Part shown: positions 1-9,150 of the stretch, piece by piece
Layout of the letters: the number at the start of each line of letters is the position of its first letter
Position numbering within the stretch: position 1 is the stretch's first letter
Assembly: GCA_023248215.1 (NCBI GenBank)
Contig: JAHFEW010000004.1
Location: 35,739 to 99,738 of the forward strand
Source: Nitrospira sp.
GTDB lineage: Bacteria > Nitrospirota > Nitrospiria > Nitrospirales > Nitrospiraceae
DNA: 64,000 nucleotides
Reading direction: 5' to 3'
Position numbers and translations under genes: made by a program
The notes under the pieces: generated by a model
The model's database searches: none
What the model was told of the DNA's origin: nothing
The model's input: only the letters and a program-made list of their open reading frames with translations

Positions 1-211
1 AATGATCGCATGCGCCTGGGATGTTGATAGAGCTGAAGAGGGTTTGTCTCTTGATTCTGAACATTGTCGAGGTACGGGCTATGATCAATCGGCTGTGAGA
101 GACCGATGGAGGCGGGGTCTGAGAAGACCGAGGGTCAGCGAGGGCGGGATTGGTGGCATCCAAAGTCCGATATGGCCCGAGAAGCCGGTGAGCCAGAAAG
201 GAGAATGCATC

Positions 212-793
212 ATGATCAGGAAAGGCCTTGCGTTGGGAACCGTATCAATACTTATCGCAGTATTCGTGTATTGGGGGACATCGTTTGGAGCAAAGGACTG
301 CGGCGGAATTCCTGCAGAGAGAGTGGCCGACATGGTGCATGCCGTGATCCAGTCACACCGCACCTTTTACACCATCCATGTCGTGGAGCGGATGCAGGCG
401 AAGGGCATCGCCGTCGCTGCGGAAAATTGGCAGTCCACAAGCGCACTTCCCCTCCCAGTCCAGTTCTTGCAAGAGTCAGCCCGTTTGGCAGTGAACACGC
501 AGGCCAAGATTGGATACAAGCTCATCAGCCTCTGGCCTATCAACAAACAGAATGGGCCCAAAACCGAATTCGAGCAAAAAGGGCTTTTGGAAACCCTGCA
601 GCATCCGGAACGTCCCTACACCGAAGTGGTCATGCATGGGGGGGACTCGTATCTCCAGGCCATTTATGCCGACAGGGCTGTTTCTCAGGCCTGCATCGGC
701 TGCCACAACGCACACCAGGACAGTCCGAAGCGGAATTTCAAGCAGAATGACGTAATGGGCGCAATTATGGTCACGGTCCCGCTCGGTCAGTAG
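212..793 (+). CDS. DUF3365/Tll0287-like domain protein with single CXXCH haem motif
   Basis: Internal ATG after GGAGAA RBS; signal-like N-terminus; CIGCHNAH motif near the C-terminus. Confidence 0.75.
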   Translation: MIRKGLALGTVSILIAVFVYWGTSFGAKDCGGIPAERVADMVHAVIQSHRTFYTIHVVERMQAKGIAVAAENWQSTSALPLPVQFLQESARLAVNTQAKIGYKLISLWPINKQNGPKTEFEQKGLLETLQHPERPYTEVVMHGGDSYLQAIYADRAVSQACIGCHNAHQDSPKRNFKQNDVMGAIMVTVPLGQ

Positions 794-884
794 CAGTCTA
801 GTTTCATGACATTGTGAGAGATGATGACTGTGCACAGTCAATACGGTAGGGTCTCTCGGAACAATCAACGGAAGGGATGGCTCC

Positions 885-1060
885 ATGACCGACCATACCA
901 ATGGTCGTACGGAGGTGCAGTAACGGAAGCACATGCGGCAGAGTCGTGGTCCCTATCTGGTGCAAGCCCAGCAGTTGTGCGTCACTGTTGCGACGATCGC
1001 CAAATGGAAGCGCCGCGCCATTCCTGCGGATCGCAACACCGAAGCTGCCGTTCCCCATGC
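885..1060 (+). pseudogene. IS481-type transposase N-terminal relic (in-frame stop)
   Basis: Reading ATG ACC GAC CAT... gives NGRTEVQ*RKHMRQSRGPYLVQAQQLCVTVATIAKWKRR, resembling the IS481 N-terminal HTH (..RRAIQHSQESLRALAKRYGINQKTVAKWKKR); stop after EVQ, no DDE domain follows. Confidence 0.45.
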
Positions 1061-1069
1061 TCGCCATAG

Positions 1070-1193
1070 ACCGATATCTCGACGGCCGACGGGAAGACGG
1101 GCTGAGGAACTTGAGCTGCTTGGAGTACCGGACTGTCTGGATGTTGACGCCGACCGCGTTCGCGAGTTGCCCAACCGTTCGCCCCGCTGTCAC
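1070..1193 (-). pseudogene. MerR-family regulator N-terminal remnant
   Basis: TVGQLANAVGVNIQTVRYSKQLKFLSPSSRRPSRYR matches the MerR HTH pattern (..AGVNVQTVRYYERLGLLxPxxRxxxGYR); homology stops abruptly at ~1070 where the transposase relic begins. Confidence 0.6.
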
Positions 1194-1481
1194 CTTCTCT
1201 CATCCGATGAGACTCCAGACCCTGCACGAGGGTACCGGGCACAGCGGAGAGTTCTTTTTTCCCACTCTTCCCAACTGTAAGAACTCTCTCGACCAAGCGA
1301 CTCCTCTCCGCCAGTTGAACTATGAAAAGGCCTGGTCCGTCGTCACTGTAAGCCGGCTTACAGAAGTCCTCTGCCCTTCGCTGTACGCTCCCATGGAAAC
1401 ATCTACCGATCTACAGAAACGAGATTGACCTGGAAAGGGAGGGGTTGATACATAGACGCATCTCGATAGGTACATTGAACG

Positions 1482-2681
1482 ATGAGGGAGGCCATGCCGA
1501 TCGACGATATTACCCAGAAAGTCAGCGACCGATATGCCCGGGCGGCAGCAACGGGCGAACAGATGTGCTGCCCGACAGGATACGACTTTACCGACCTCAA
1601 ATCGTTCGTCCCCGAGGAGGTGCTAAAGATCTCCTATGGCTGCGGCACCCCGGCCGGGCTGAACACCGTCCAGCCTGGCGAAACCGTGCTGGACATCGGC
1701 TCCGGCGGCGGCATCGATTGTTTTGAAGCCGCCCGTCGCGTCGGCCCCACCGGAAAGGTGATCGGCATCGACATGACCGACACCATGCTGGAAATTGCCC
1801 GCCGCAATGCCCCCATCGTCGCCGCGAACTTGGGCTACGCGACCCCGAATATCGAATTCCGCAAAGGCATGGCTGAGGCCATGCCGGTCGAGGATGCGAG
1901 CGTCGATCTCATTATTTCCAATTGTGTGATCAATCTGGCGCCCGACAAGCGGAAGGTGTTCCATGACATGTATCGCGTCCTGAAGCCGGGGGGCCGGTTC
2001 ACGATTTCCGATATTGTGGCCGATCAGGTCGTACCGCAATATCTGGTCCACGATTCGGTCAGGTGGGGAGACTGCCTGTCCGGCGCCTTGCAAGTGCAGG
2101 ATTACATCGGCGGCATGGTGGATGCCGGCTTTCAGGCCGTGCACCAGATGAAGTCCACGCCCTGGCAATCGATCGATGGTATCCATTTTCTGTCGGTCAC
2201 GCTCACCGGGTACAAATTCCCTCCCGTCACCGACGATGCGGCCCCTCTCTATGCAACCCTTCGAGGGCCCTTCTCTACTGCGACGGATGAACTCGGTCAG
2301 CAATATCGACGGGGCATCCCGCAATCCATCGATTCCCGCACTGCACAACTCTTGCAAAGCCCGCCGCTACAGTCGCTGTTCCTCATTGACCAGACGCCCG
2401 TCTTCATTGAGGCGACAGACCCGCGATGGTGCGCCGTGCTTCCGGAGGAAACGCCCTGTGTGTGGAAGGGAGACTATGCGATTCTCACCGGCCCGGTCAT
2501 CAATGCGGAAGATGACGATCACCACCAGTACTACCGCGGCGTTCCCCTTGAGATCTGTTCGAAAACGCTCCAGGTCCTGACGCAGGATACCTATCGCCCC
2601 CACTTCACGATCTACAACCGGGCCTCGACAGGCGTGAACGGCACCGAAGTGGCCTGCAGCCCAACCGGCGGCTGTTGCTGA
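1482..2681 (+). CDS. arsM: Arsenite methyltransferase with extended C-terminus
   Basis: MCCPTGYDF, SAM motif VLDIGSGGGIDCFEAARRVGPTGKVIGIDMT, ISNCVINLAPDK; C-terminal GGCC; directly upstream of arsS. Confidence 0.9.
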   Translation: MREAMPIDDITQKVSDRYARAAATGEQMCCPTGYDFTDLKSFVPEEVLKISYGCGTPAGLNTVQPGETVLDIGSGGGIDCFEAARRVGPTGKVIGIDMTDTMLEIARRNAPIVAANLGYATPNIEFRKGMAEAMPVEDASVDLIISNCVINLAPDKRKVFHDMYRVLKPGGRFTISDIVADQVVPQYLVHDSVRWGDCLSGALQVQDYIGGMVDAGFQAVHQMKSTPWQSIDGIHFLSVTLTGYKFPPVTDDAAPLYATLRGPFSTATDELGQQYRRGIPQSIDSRTAQLLQSPPLQSLFLIDQTPVFIEATDPRWCAVLPEETPCVWKGDYAILTGPVINAEDDDHHQYYRGVPLEICSKTLQVLTQDTYRPHFTIYNRASTGVNGTEVACSPTGGCC

Positions 2682-2715
2682 GCATCGAACCGGCGATGAG
2701 GAAAGGATCGATTCG

Positions 2716-3756
2716 ATGGGTCTAAGCCTGCTCGCGCGACGGGACCCGCTCGCGGCACCTTCGGAACAGCTGCGCCTGCTGGCGCAGCCCACGGCCTGTC
2801 CGCCGTTCGAGCAGGCGCTCAATCATGCGGGGCTCTATCCTCTTGGGGCAACCGGCATCACGACGCTCCAACTCAATGTCGGGAAGCTCTGCAATCAAAC
2901 CTGCCGGCATTGCCATGTGGATGCCGGGCCAGATCGAACCGAGGTGATGTCGAAAGACACGATTGACCTCTGCCTGCAGGCCCTTGCTCGCACCGATATT
3001 CCCACGGTGGACATCACGGGCGGCGCCCCGGAACTCAGTCCTCATTTCCGGTGGCTCGTCGAGCAGGCAAAGTCCTTAGGCCGGCAGGTGCTGGATCGGT
3101 GCAATCTATCCGTGCTTCTCCTACCTTCGCAGGCCGACCTGGGGGAGTTTCTCGCGCAACATCGCGTGGAGGTGATTGCCTCGTTGCCCTCCTATCAGGC
3201 GTCGCAGACAGATGCTCAGCGTGGTGAGGGGGTTTTCAACAAATCGATGGAGGCCCTCCGGCTGTTGAACCGGCTGGGCTACGGCAAAGAAGGAACGGGT
3301 CTCACGCTGAATCTGGTGTACAACCCGGTCGGCGCCTTTCTCCCGCCGAAGCAAGAAGGGATCGAGGCACAGTTCCGGAAAGAGCTGGCGACGCGCCACG
3401 GCATCAGTTTCACGCACCTCTATACCATCACCAACATGCCCATCAGTCGCTTCTTGGAATTCCTCCTGGAGAGCGGCAACTACGAGGGCTACATGGAACG
3501 GATCGCGAACGCCTTCAACCCGGTGGCTGCGGCAGGGGTCATGTGCCGCTATACGCTGTCGGTGGGGTGGGATGGCACCCTCTACGATTGCGACTTCAAT
3601 CAGATGCTGGAGTTGCCGGTCTCGCAGGGGACACCCCGGCACATTCGAGATTTCGATCCGGCCCAACTGCAGCGCCGCCGGATCGTCACCGGGAATCACT
3701 GCTACGGCTGTACGGCTGGGTCCGGCTCGTCCTGTGGCGGTGCCGTGACGCCTTGA
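2716..3756 (+). CDS. arsS: Arsenosugar biosynthesis radical SAM protein ArsS (DUF3641-type)
   Basis: CNQTCRHCHVDAGPDRTE radical SAM motif; C-terminal cysteines (MCRYTLSVGWDGTLYDCDFNQML, HCYGCTAGSGSSCGG). Confidence 0.88.
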   Translation: MGLSLLARRDPLAAPSEQLRLLAQPTACPPFEQALNHAGLYPLGATGITTLQLNVGKLCNQTCRHCHVDAGPDRTEVMSKDTIDLCLQALARTDIPTVDITGGAPELSPHFRWLVEQAKSLGRQVLDRCNLSVLLLPSQADLGEFLAQHRVEVIASLPSYQASQTDAQRGEGVFNKSMEALRLLNRLGYGKEGTGLTLNLVYNPVGAFLPPKQEGIEAQFRKELATRHGISFTHLYTITNMPISRFLEFLLESGNYEGYMERIANAFNPVAAAGVMCRYTLSVGWDGTLYDCDFNQMLELPVSQGTPRHIRDFDPAQLQRRRIVTGNHCYGCTAGSGSSCGGAVTP

Positions 3757-3765
3757 GTCCTATCC

Positions 3766-4899
3766 ATGGAACTTTCCGCACTCGCCTTCGCACTGGTGCT
3801 CGCCTTGGCATTCGCCAACGGGACGAACGATGTCTCGAAGGCCATCGCGACCCTGGTCGGCAGCGGTGTGACGGATTATCGGACGGCGATCACCTGGGGA
3901 ACACTTTGGACCATCGCCGGTGCGGGAACATCCGCGTTTGTTGCGAGTGCGATGGTTAAAACGTTTAGCCATGGCCTCATCCCATCGAACAGGGTCCTCC
4001 ACCCGGCCGTCGCCCTGGCCGTCTTGATTGGAACGATGGCATGGGTCTTCATTGCGTCCCGCACCGGCTTCCCCGTCTCGACAACCCATGCCCTCACCGG
4101 CGCCATCGTGGGTTCCGGATTCGTTGCTTTTGCGGGAGAGGGATTGATCTGGCCTGCAATTGGACAGAAGATCGCTTTTCCCTTGTTGCTCAGCCCGTTT
4201 CTCGCCTTCGCTGTCTCGCTCCTCATCCATCCGGCCGTGCGCGTGCTGGCCGCGAGGTGGGAAGGAGCCTGCGTGTGCGTGATACCCGCGTCGCGCGCGC
4301 TCGTCGCAATCGACGCGCGCGGCAGCACGCGAACTCTCTTCCAGACTGAGCGCTTCGGACAGCCGGTCATGGCAGTGCCATCTCAATGCGATCGGGCCGG
4401 CCTACAGGGATTGGTCATGGGGCTCGATACGATTCACTGGCTCTCCAGCGGCCTCGCTTCTTTTGCCCGCGGCACGAACGACGCGCCAAAGATCGTGGCG
4501 ATGCTGTTGCTCGGCAGTGCGACCGCTGTGTGGCCAAGCACCTCGTTCCAGCTCGCCGCCTTCGGGGGAGTCTCCCTGGCAATGGGGCTCGGCAGTTATT
4601 TCGGTGGACTCCGCGTAACGGAAGTGCTCGCTGAGAAAGTCACGAAGATGAATCATGCGGAAGGACTGTCTGCCAACCTGACGACCTCCTTCCTCGTGCT
4701 CGTCTCCGGAACGCTGGGGCTGCCTGTCTCGACCACGCATGTCAGCAGCTCTGCGATTATCGGCATCGGTCTGCTCAAGGGGCTTCACACGGTCCGATGG
4801 ACAACGGTCCGCGACATGGTCCTAGCCTGGGTCGTGACGCTTCCCGCAGCAGCACTCCTCGCCTGTGTCGCCTATCTGATTCTCGCCAGAATTCTCTAG
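3766..4899 (+). CDS. pit: Inorganic phosphate transporter, PiT family
   Basis: Repeated signature FANGTNDVSKAIATLVGSG and FARGTNDAPKIVAMLLLG, GLPVSTTHVSSSAIIG. Confidence 0.9.
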   Translation: MELSALAFALVLALAFANGTNDVSKAIATLVGSGVTDYRTAITWGTLWTIAGAGTSAFVASAMVKTFSHGLIPSNRVLHPAVALAVLIGTMAWVFIASRTGFPVSTTHALTGAIVGSGFVAFAGEGLIWPAIGQKIAFPLLLSPFLAFAVSLLIHPAVRVLAARWEGACVCVIPASRALVAIDARGSTRTLFQTERFGQPVMAVPSQCDRAGLQGLVMGLDTIHWLSSGLASFARGTNDAPKIVAMLLLGSATAVWPSTSFQLAAFGGVSLAMGLGSYFGGLRVTEVLAEKVTKMNHAEGLSANLTTSFLVLVSGTLGLPVSTTHVSSSAIIGIGLLKGLHTVRWTTVRDMVLAWVVTLPAAALLACVAYLILARIL

Positions 4900-5084
4900 C
4901 CCGCATTATTCATGAGGGTTCGTCACGAGACCGCGGAGACGCCATGCGAGACGAGCGGCGAGCCCGCCCGCCTGGCCGCGTGCAACCGGCGGCCAGGCTT
5001 GTCGCAGCAGCGTCTCGGCGGTTGCAGTAGAAGCTCTCAGTAGAGTCGAACATGGGCGCTAACCTGGAGCCGCTCTCGATGGTT

Positions 5085-5538
5085 TCGATGCACGCATCTA
5101 CCGCCAACCACAGCGGTCAGGGGTTTCCCACATCCGCTCATCGAACCGGACGTGCGGTTTTCCCGCATCCGGCTCTCGGACGAGTGTCACACCGAGCGCA
5201 GGATCTCCCGTGTTGCCCTGTGTGCTGTGCTGACGTGCCACGCCCCTTACCCCGGCGAGCGACTCCATGGTCATCGGTCGGGTGCTCCCATGGACTCCAG
5301 CGGCCTTCCCGGTTATTCAGGCCGGTCGGCCCCTCGCGACTTCACTTTCGAGGCCTGCTCAGGCTTCACGCGTGTTGCGGCCCGTCGGCTCGCTGACCCA
5401 CCCATGGTGGGCCTCTGTCCCGAGGGCTTCAGTCGGTCGGTTACCCTTGCGACTGCCTCGGTAGCTACTGGGGTGTCCCGACAACTCCCCAGACAGGACT
5501 TGCACCTGTGAGACACACAGCGCCTTTTCACGGCGCAC
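5085..5538 (-). mobile_element. ORF-less (or ORF-deleted) group II intron
   Basis: Minus strand starts GTGCGCCGTGAAAAGGCGC...CACAGGTGCAAGTCCTGTC (5' boundary/domain I style) and carries a 34-nt domain V GAGCCGGATGCGGGAAAACCGCACGTCCGGTTCG at 5142-5175; no reverse transcriptase ORF; 3' boundary approximate. Confidence 0.75.
5142..5175 (-). ncRNA. Group II intron domain V hairpin
   Basis: GAGCCGGAT-GCGG-GAAAA-CCGC-ACGTCCGGTTC fold with AGC-type catalytic stem. Confidence 0.8.
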
Positions 5539-5612
5539 TGAATAAGGCGGGCTAACGTTCTCCTTGATGTAAAAGGATTCGATCCCATCCTCGACTCATA
5601 GAAATCACACAG

Positions 5613-6734
5613 ATGCAGCGATCTCTATTCATCAATACCGATTCTGGAGGAACCAATGGGCCTCATTCCGGCCATGATTCATCTTGGCTGCCACTGCCGG
5701 TTGGTGTCCTTGCATTACTCGTTGCAATTGCCATGCTATCTTTGCTCATAGCCCCCATGACGCAGGCCTGGGACTGGGTCCCGACCGACGAGGAGATCCA
5801 ACAATATCGGAAGAGTTGGAACCCGCTCTCCAACGGTCCCATTTTCTTGAGCGGTGTGGATATTCACCCTCAAGGGCAATTCACGGCACACCCATTCATT
5901 TTTTCACAGATCAGCGAAAAGCGATTCGGCAATCAGTTAACCGACAATCGAATGGCGGCTTCGGTTCATTCGTACCAAGTCGCTCCCGTCGTCACAATGG
6001 CCTATGGCCTGACAAACCATCTGGAGTTGAACGTGGGCCTGTCCGGTTCAGCCTTTTGGGCCAACAGTTCGGATCAGTTCAACAGAGGGAAGGGTGGCCC
6101 TTGGACCACCGACACCGGGCTCGGTGACACACAGATCTATTTCAAGTATCGGCCGGTCGTGCAGGACCCCGACGGTTGGCGTCCCTCCGTGACCACCTTC
6201 AACATGATCGTGTTGCCAACCAGCCGGTGGGTTACCGGGACCGAGAGTCCGCCCGGCGGATTCGCTCCACTGGGACGATTACCGGCCTCGCGATTCGGCG
6301 CGTTGACCTGGACAGAAGGAATTCTGGTGCGAAAAAATCTTGAGCCTTTTCGAATCAGCGCAGGTGTCTTCTACTCCTACCACCTGCCGGGCAGCGATGG
6401 CGGCCAAAACACCTATGCATCCGATATCGTCAATACCCGAGTGGTCATTGAACATATTCTCGACGACAAGCGGGGCTTTGGGTACAACCTCGAATTCGTC
6501 GGCTTTCACGGTCTGCCGTTTCGGACCGATGGGCATCAGATCAACGTGGGTGGTCGACATGGATTCACCTCCCTCGGAGTCCAACCGACGATTCAATACC
6601 GGCTTGGCGAACATTTTGTCGGAGCGGTTGGATGCCTATTCACCGTGGCTGGACAAAACACGCAGGATGCGATCTATCCCAATTTTTCGCTCTACTACTA
6701 CTGGAGCAAGAGCGGCAGCGTCATCATGCGGTAG
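5613..6734 (+). CDS. Putative outer-membrane beta-barrel/transporter protein
   Basis: N-terminal hydrophobic segment, alternating strand pattern (GLTNHLELNVGLSG, DTQIYFKYRP, GFGYNLEFVGFHG), terminal YYYWSKSG. Confidence 0.6.
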   Translation: MQRSLFINTDSGGTNGPHSGHDSSWLPLPVGVLALLVAIAMLSLLIAPMTQAWDWVPTDEEIQQYRKSWNPLSNGPIFLSGVDIHPQGQFTAHPFIFSQISEKRFGNQLTDNRMAASVHSYQVAPVVTMAYGLTNHLELNVGLSGSAFWANSSDQFNRGKGGPWTTDTGLGDTQIYFKYRPVVQDPDGWRPSVTTFNMIVLPTSRWVTGTESPPGGFAPLGRLPASRFGALTWTEGILVRKNLEPFRISAGVFYSYHLPGSDGGQNTYASDIVNTRVVIEHILDDKRGFGYNLEFVGFHGLPFRTDGHQINVGGRHGFTSLGVQPTIQYRLGEHFVGAVGCLFTVAGQNTQDAIYPNFSLYYYWSKSGSVIMR

Positions 6735-7140
6735 TCGTACGAAGGAAGGCTTCGATCCGTCTCGCAATCTCGTCGCGCACGCGGCGGAAGGTCTGTCGGC
6801 GTCCGTCGTCATCGGTCACTGCCGCAGGGTCATCGAAACTCCAGTGGATCAATCGCGTGGGGCCCGGCCACAGCGGACACGTCTCCTTGGCGCGATCACA
6901 CACCGTCACGACATAGTCGAACGACTGATGCGTCAATTCACCCACGCCCTTCGAACGATGTTGCGAGATGTCGATTCCGACTTCGGCCATCGCATCCACT
7001 GAACCCGGATTGAGCCCGACCGGATGCGTGCCCGCGCTGAACACCTCGAACCGATCGCCCGCCAGATGCCGTAACCATCCCTCCGCCATCTGACTGCGTG
7101 CGGAGTTTCCGGTGCAGAGGAATAACAGGCGCGACTTCAT
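6724..7140 (-). CDS. arsC: Arsenate reductase, LMW-PTP/thioredoxin-coupled type
   Basis: MKSRLLFLCTGNSARSQMAEGWLRHLAG P-loop and YVVTVCDRAKETCP. Confidence 0.92.
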   Translation of the reverse strand: MKSRLLFLCTGNSARSQMAEGWLRHLAGDRFEVFSAGTHPVGLNPGSVDAMAEVGIDISQHRSKGVGELTHQSFDYVVTVCDRAKETCPLWPGPTRLIHWSFDDPAAVTDDDGRRQTFRRVRDEIARRIEAFLRTTTA

Positions 7141-8231
7141 GTGCCGACCTCCTGTCCGAACCAATGCCTGGTTCTGTTGCACAGGCTGCAGACGGACAAC
7201 ATGACCGGCACTTCCACCAAGACCCCCACGACCGTCGCCAAGGCTGCGCCGGATTCCGGGCCAAACAACGCAATGGCCGTGGCGACGGCCAGCTCAAAGA
7301 AGTTGCTGGCGCCGATGAGCGCACCCGGGGCAGCGATCGCATGGGGCACCTGCCATCGATGCATCAGCCCATAGGTCAGCGCCGCATTCATATAGACCTG
7401 CAACACAATCGGCACGGCAATCAAGACGACATGAATGGTCTTGCCCATGATGTTCTGTGCCTGAAAGGCAAAGATGAACACTAAAGTGATGAGCAAGGCC
7501 GCGATCGTGACCGGAGCGAACCGGGGCAACAACACCTCTTCCACCCATCGCCGCCCATGGCGCCGGACGAGCCATAGCCGGAGACCGGCGCCGATCATCA
7601 ATGGAATCACGATAAAGATCGCCACCGAGTACAGGAGGACATCGAAGGGAACGGCCAGCGACGAGGCGCCGCTTACCAGCAACCCGACAATCGGCGCAAA
7701 CAGCACCAGCATGATGAGATCGTTCACCGCCACCTGGACAAGCGTGTAGGCGGGATCACCGTCCGTCAGGTAGCTCCAGACGAACACCATGGCCGTACAG
7801 GGAGCGGCAGCCAGAATGATGGCTCCCGCAATGTATTGATCGGCCTCCGCGGGTGTGATCCATGCGGAGAATGCATACCGGAAAAACACCCAGGCCAAGG
7901 AGGCCATGGAGAACGGCTTGACTACCCAATTGACGAACAGCGTGATCAGCAGTCCGACCGGTCGCTTTCCCACATCACGAATCGAGGCAAACTCAACCTT
8001 CATCATCATCGGCACGATCATCAGCCAGATCAGGACGGCGATCGGTAGATTGATATGGCTGTCCTGCCCGAACTCCGCCCCTCGAAAATTCGAGACCAGA
8101 CCCGGGGCCATCTGGCCGATCAGGACGCCCGCCACCATGCACAACGCCACCCAGAGCGTCAGGTACCGCTCGAAGAGCGAGAGCCGCTTCTCCGCCACCT
8201 GCGGCGCACCGACCGACAACGCGACTTCCAT
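7137..8231 (-). CDS. acr3: ACR3-family arsenite efflux transporter
   Basis: LWVALCMVAGVLIGQMAPG, AAPCTAMVFVWSYLTDGDPAYTLVQVAVNDLIML, ten-TM hydrophobicity; overlaps arsC start. Confidence 0.92.
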   Translation of the reverse strand: MEVALSVGAPQVAEKRLSLFERYLTLWVALCMVAGVLIGQMAPGLVSNFRGAEFGQDSHINLPIAVLIWLMIVPMMMKVEFASIRDVGKRPVGLLITLFVNWVVKPFSMASLAWVFFRYAFSAWITPAEADQYIAGAIILAAAPCTAMVFVWSYLTDGDPAYTLVQVAVNDLIMLVLFAPIVGLLVSGASSLAVPFDVLLYSVAIFIVIPLMIGAGLRLWLVRRHGRRWVEEVLLPRFAPVTIAALLITLVFIFAFQAQNIMGKTIHVVLIAVPIVLQVYMNAALTYGLMHRWQVPHAIAAPGALIGASNFFELAVATAIALFGPESGAALATVVGVLVEVPVMLSVCSLCNRTRHWFGQEVGT

Positions 8232-8257
8232 AGATTGAGCTCCTTAGGCTTTGACGC

Positions 8258-9094
8258 TTATCTGCCGGCTCGGGCGGAGACTGCCGGTTTTTTCGCTCGG
8301 ATAAACGCGCTCATGAACTTCCCCTCGACCTGGGACAAGAGCAGATCACTCGTCAACTCCGTCCCGACCAGAAATTCTTTCACGTCGTCGGCGTGGTAGA
8401 TTCGCGTAGGCTCGATCTCGATGTCGACAAATCCCGCCTGACTCAGCAAGTCTCGATATTCCGTCTCTTCGAGCGCACCGGCGACGCAACCTGCCCAGAG
8501 TTCGAGATTCTGGCGGATTTCCGTGGGAACCGCCCCCCTCACCACGATGTCGGACAGCGCCAGCCGGCCTCCGGGGCGCGAGACGCGGAAGGCTTCCGCG
8601 AGCACACGTTCCTTCTCGCCGGACAGATTGACGACACAATTGCTGATGATCACGTCCACCGAGTGATCGGGCAGCGGGATTTGTTCGATTTCGCCCTTCA
8701 AAAATTCGACGTTCTCCACACCGGCCTTGCGCTGGTTCTCCCTGGCCAACGCCAACATTTCATCGGTCATGTCCAACCCGTAGGCTTTGCCCGTCGGGCC
8801 GACTCGTTTGGCGGAAAGCAGCACATCGATACCTCCGCCGGACCCCAGATCCAGCACCGTCTCACCAGCATGGAGTTCGGCCAGAGCGGTCGGATTTCCA
8901 CAACCCAGAGAGGCAGCGACCGCATCGGCGGGCAGCCCCTCTCGGTCCTGGTCCGAATAGAGATTTGAGGTGATCGGATCGACATTTGCCAGCGGCGGCG
9001 AGGCCCCGCAGCAGGAACTGCCTCCGCTCTTGGCTCTCACGGCAGCTTCTCCGTACTTTTCCTTGACTAGGTTTCGAATAGCCTTTGCGTCCAT
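8258..9094 (-). CDS. arsM: Arsenite methyltransferase (short form)
   Basis: GGSSCCG N-terminal Cys pair, [45 protein letters not shown]. Confidence 0.92.
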   Translation of the reverse strand: MDAKAIRNLVKEKYGEAAVRAKSGGSSCCGASPPLANVDPITSNLYSDQDREGLPADAVAASLGCGNPTALAELHAGETVLDLGSGGGIDVLLSAKRVGPTGKAYGLDMTDEMLALARENQRKAGVENVEFLKGEIEQIPLPDHSVDVIISNCVVNLSGEKERVLAEAFRVSRPGGRLALSDIVVRGAVPTEIRQNLELWAGCVAGALEETEYRDLLSQAGFVDIEIEPTRIYHADDVKEFLVGTELTSDLLLSQVEGKFMSAFIRAKKPAVSARAGR

Positions 9095-9116
9095 TGCGGT
9101 TCCTCCCATACTATCC

Positions 9117-9132
9117 ATCAATATTTATTGAT
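9117..9132. promoter_or_regulatory. ArsR-type operator upstream of arsM (perfect 16-bp palindrome)
   Basis: ATCAATATTTATTGAT, flanked by the same ATACGTC as the arsR-promoter palindrome. Confidence 0.6.
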
Positions 9133-9150
9133 ACGTCTGGCCCAAAAAAA

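Noticed and set aside
1441-1475. Half-site GTTGATAC upstream of the long arsM
   Set aside because: Only one arm resembles the ArsR operator, with no palindrome, so regulation by ArsR is unsupported
5510-5560. Possible integron attC-like motif (GGGCTAACGTTC) at the intron 5' flank
   Set aside because: Does not satisfy the RYYYAAC/GTTRRRY pairing, and no integrase or cassette array is visible
5052-5588. Several ORFs (114, 119, 65 and 91 aa) on both strands
   Set aside because: They lie across the group II intron RNA and show no protein-like features
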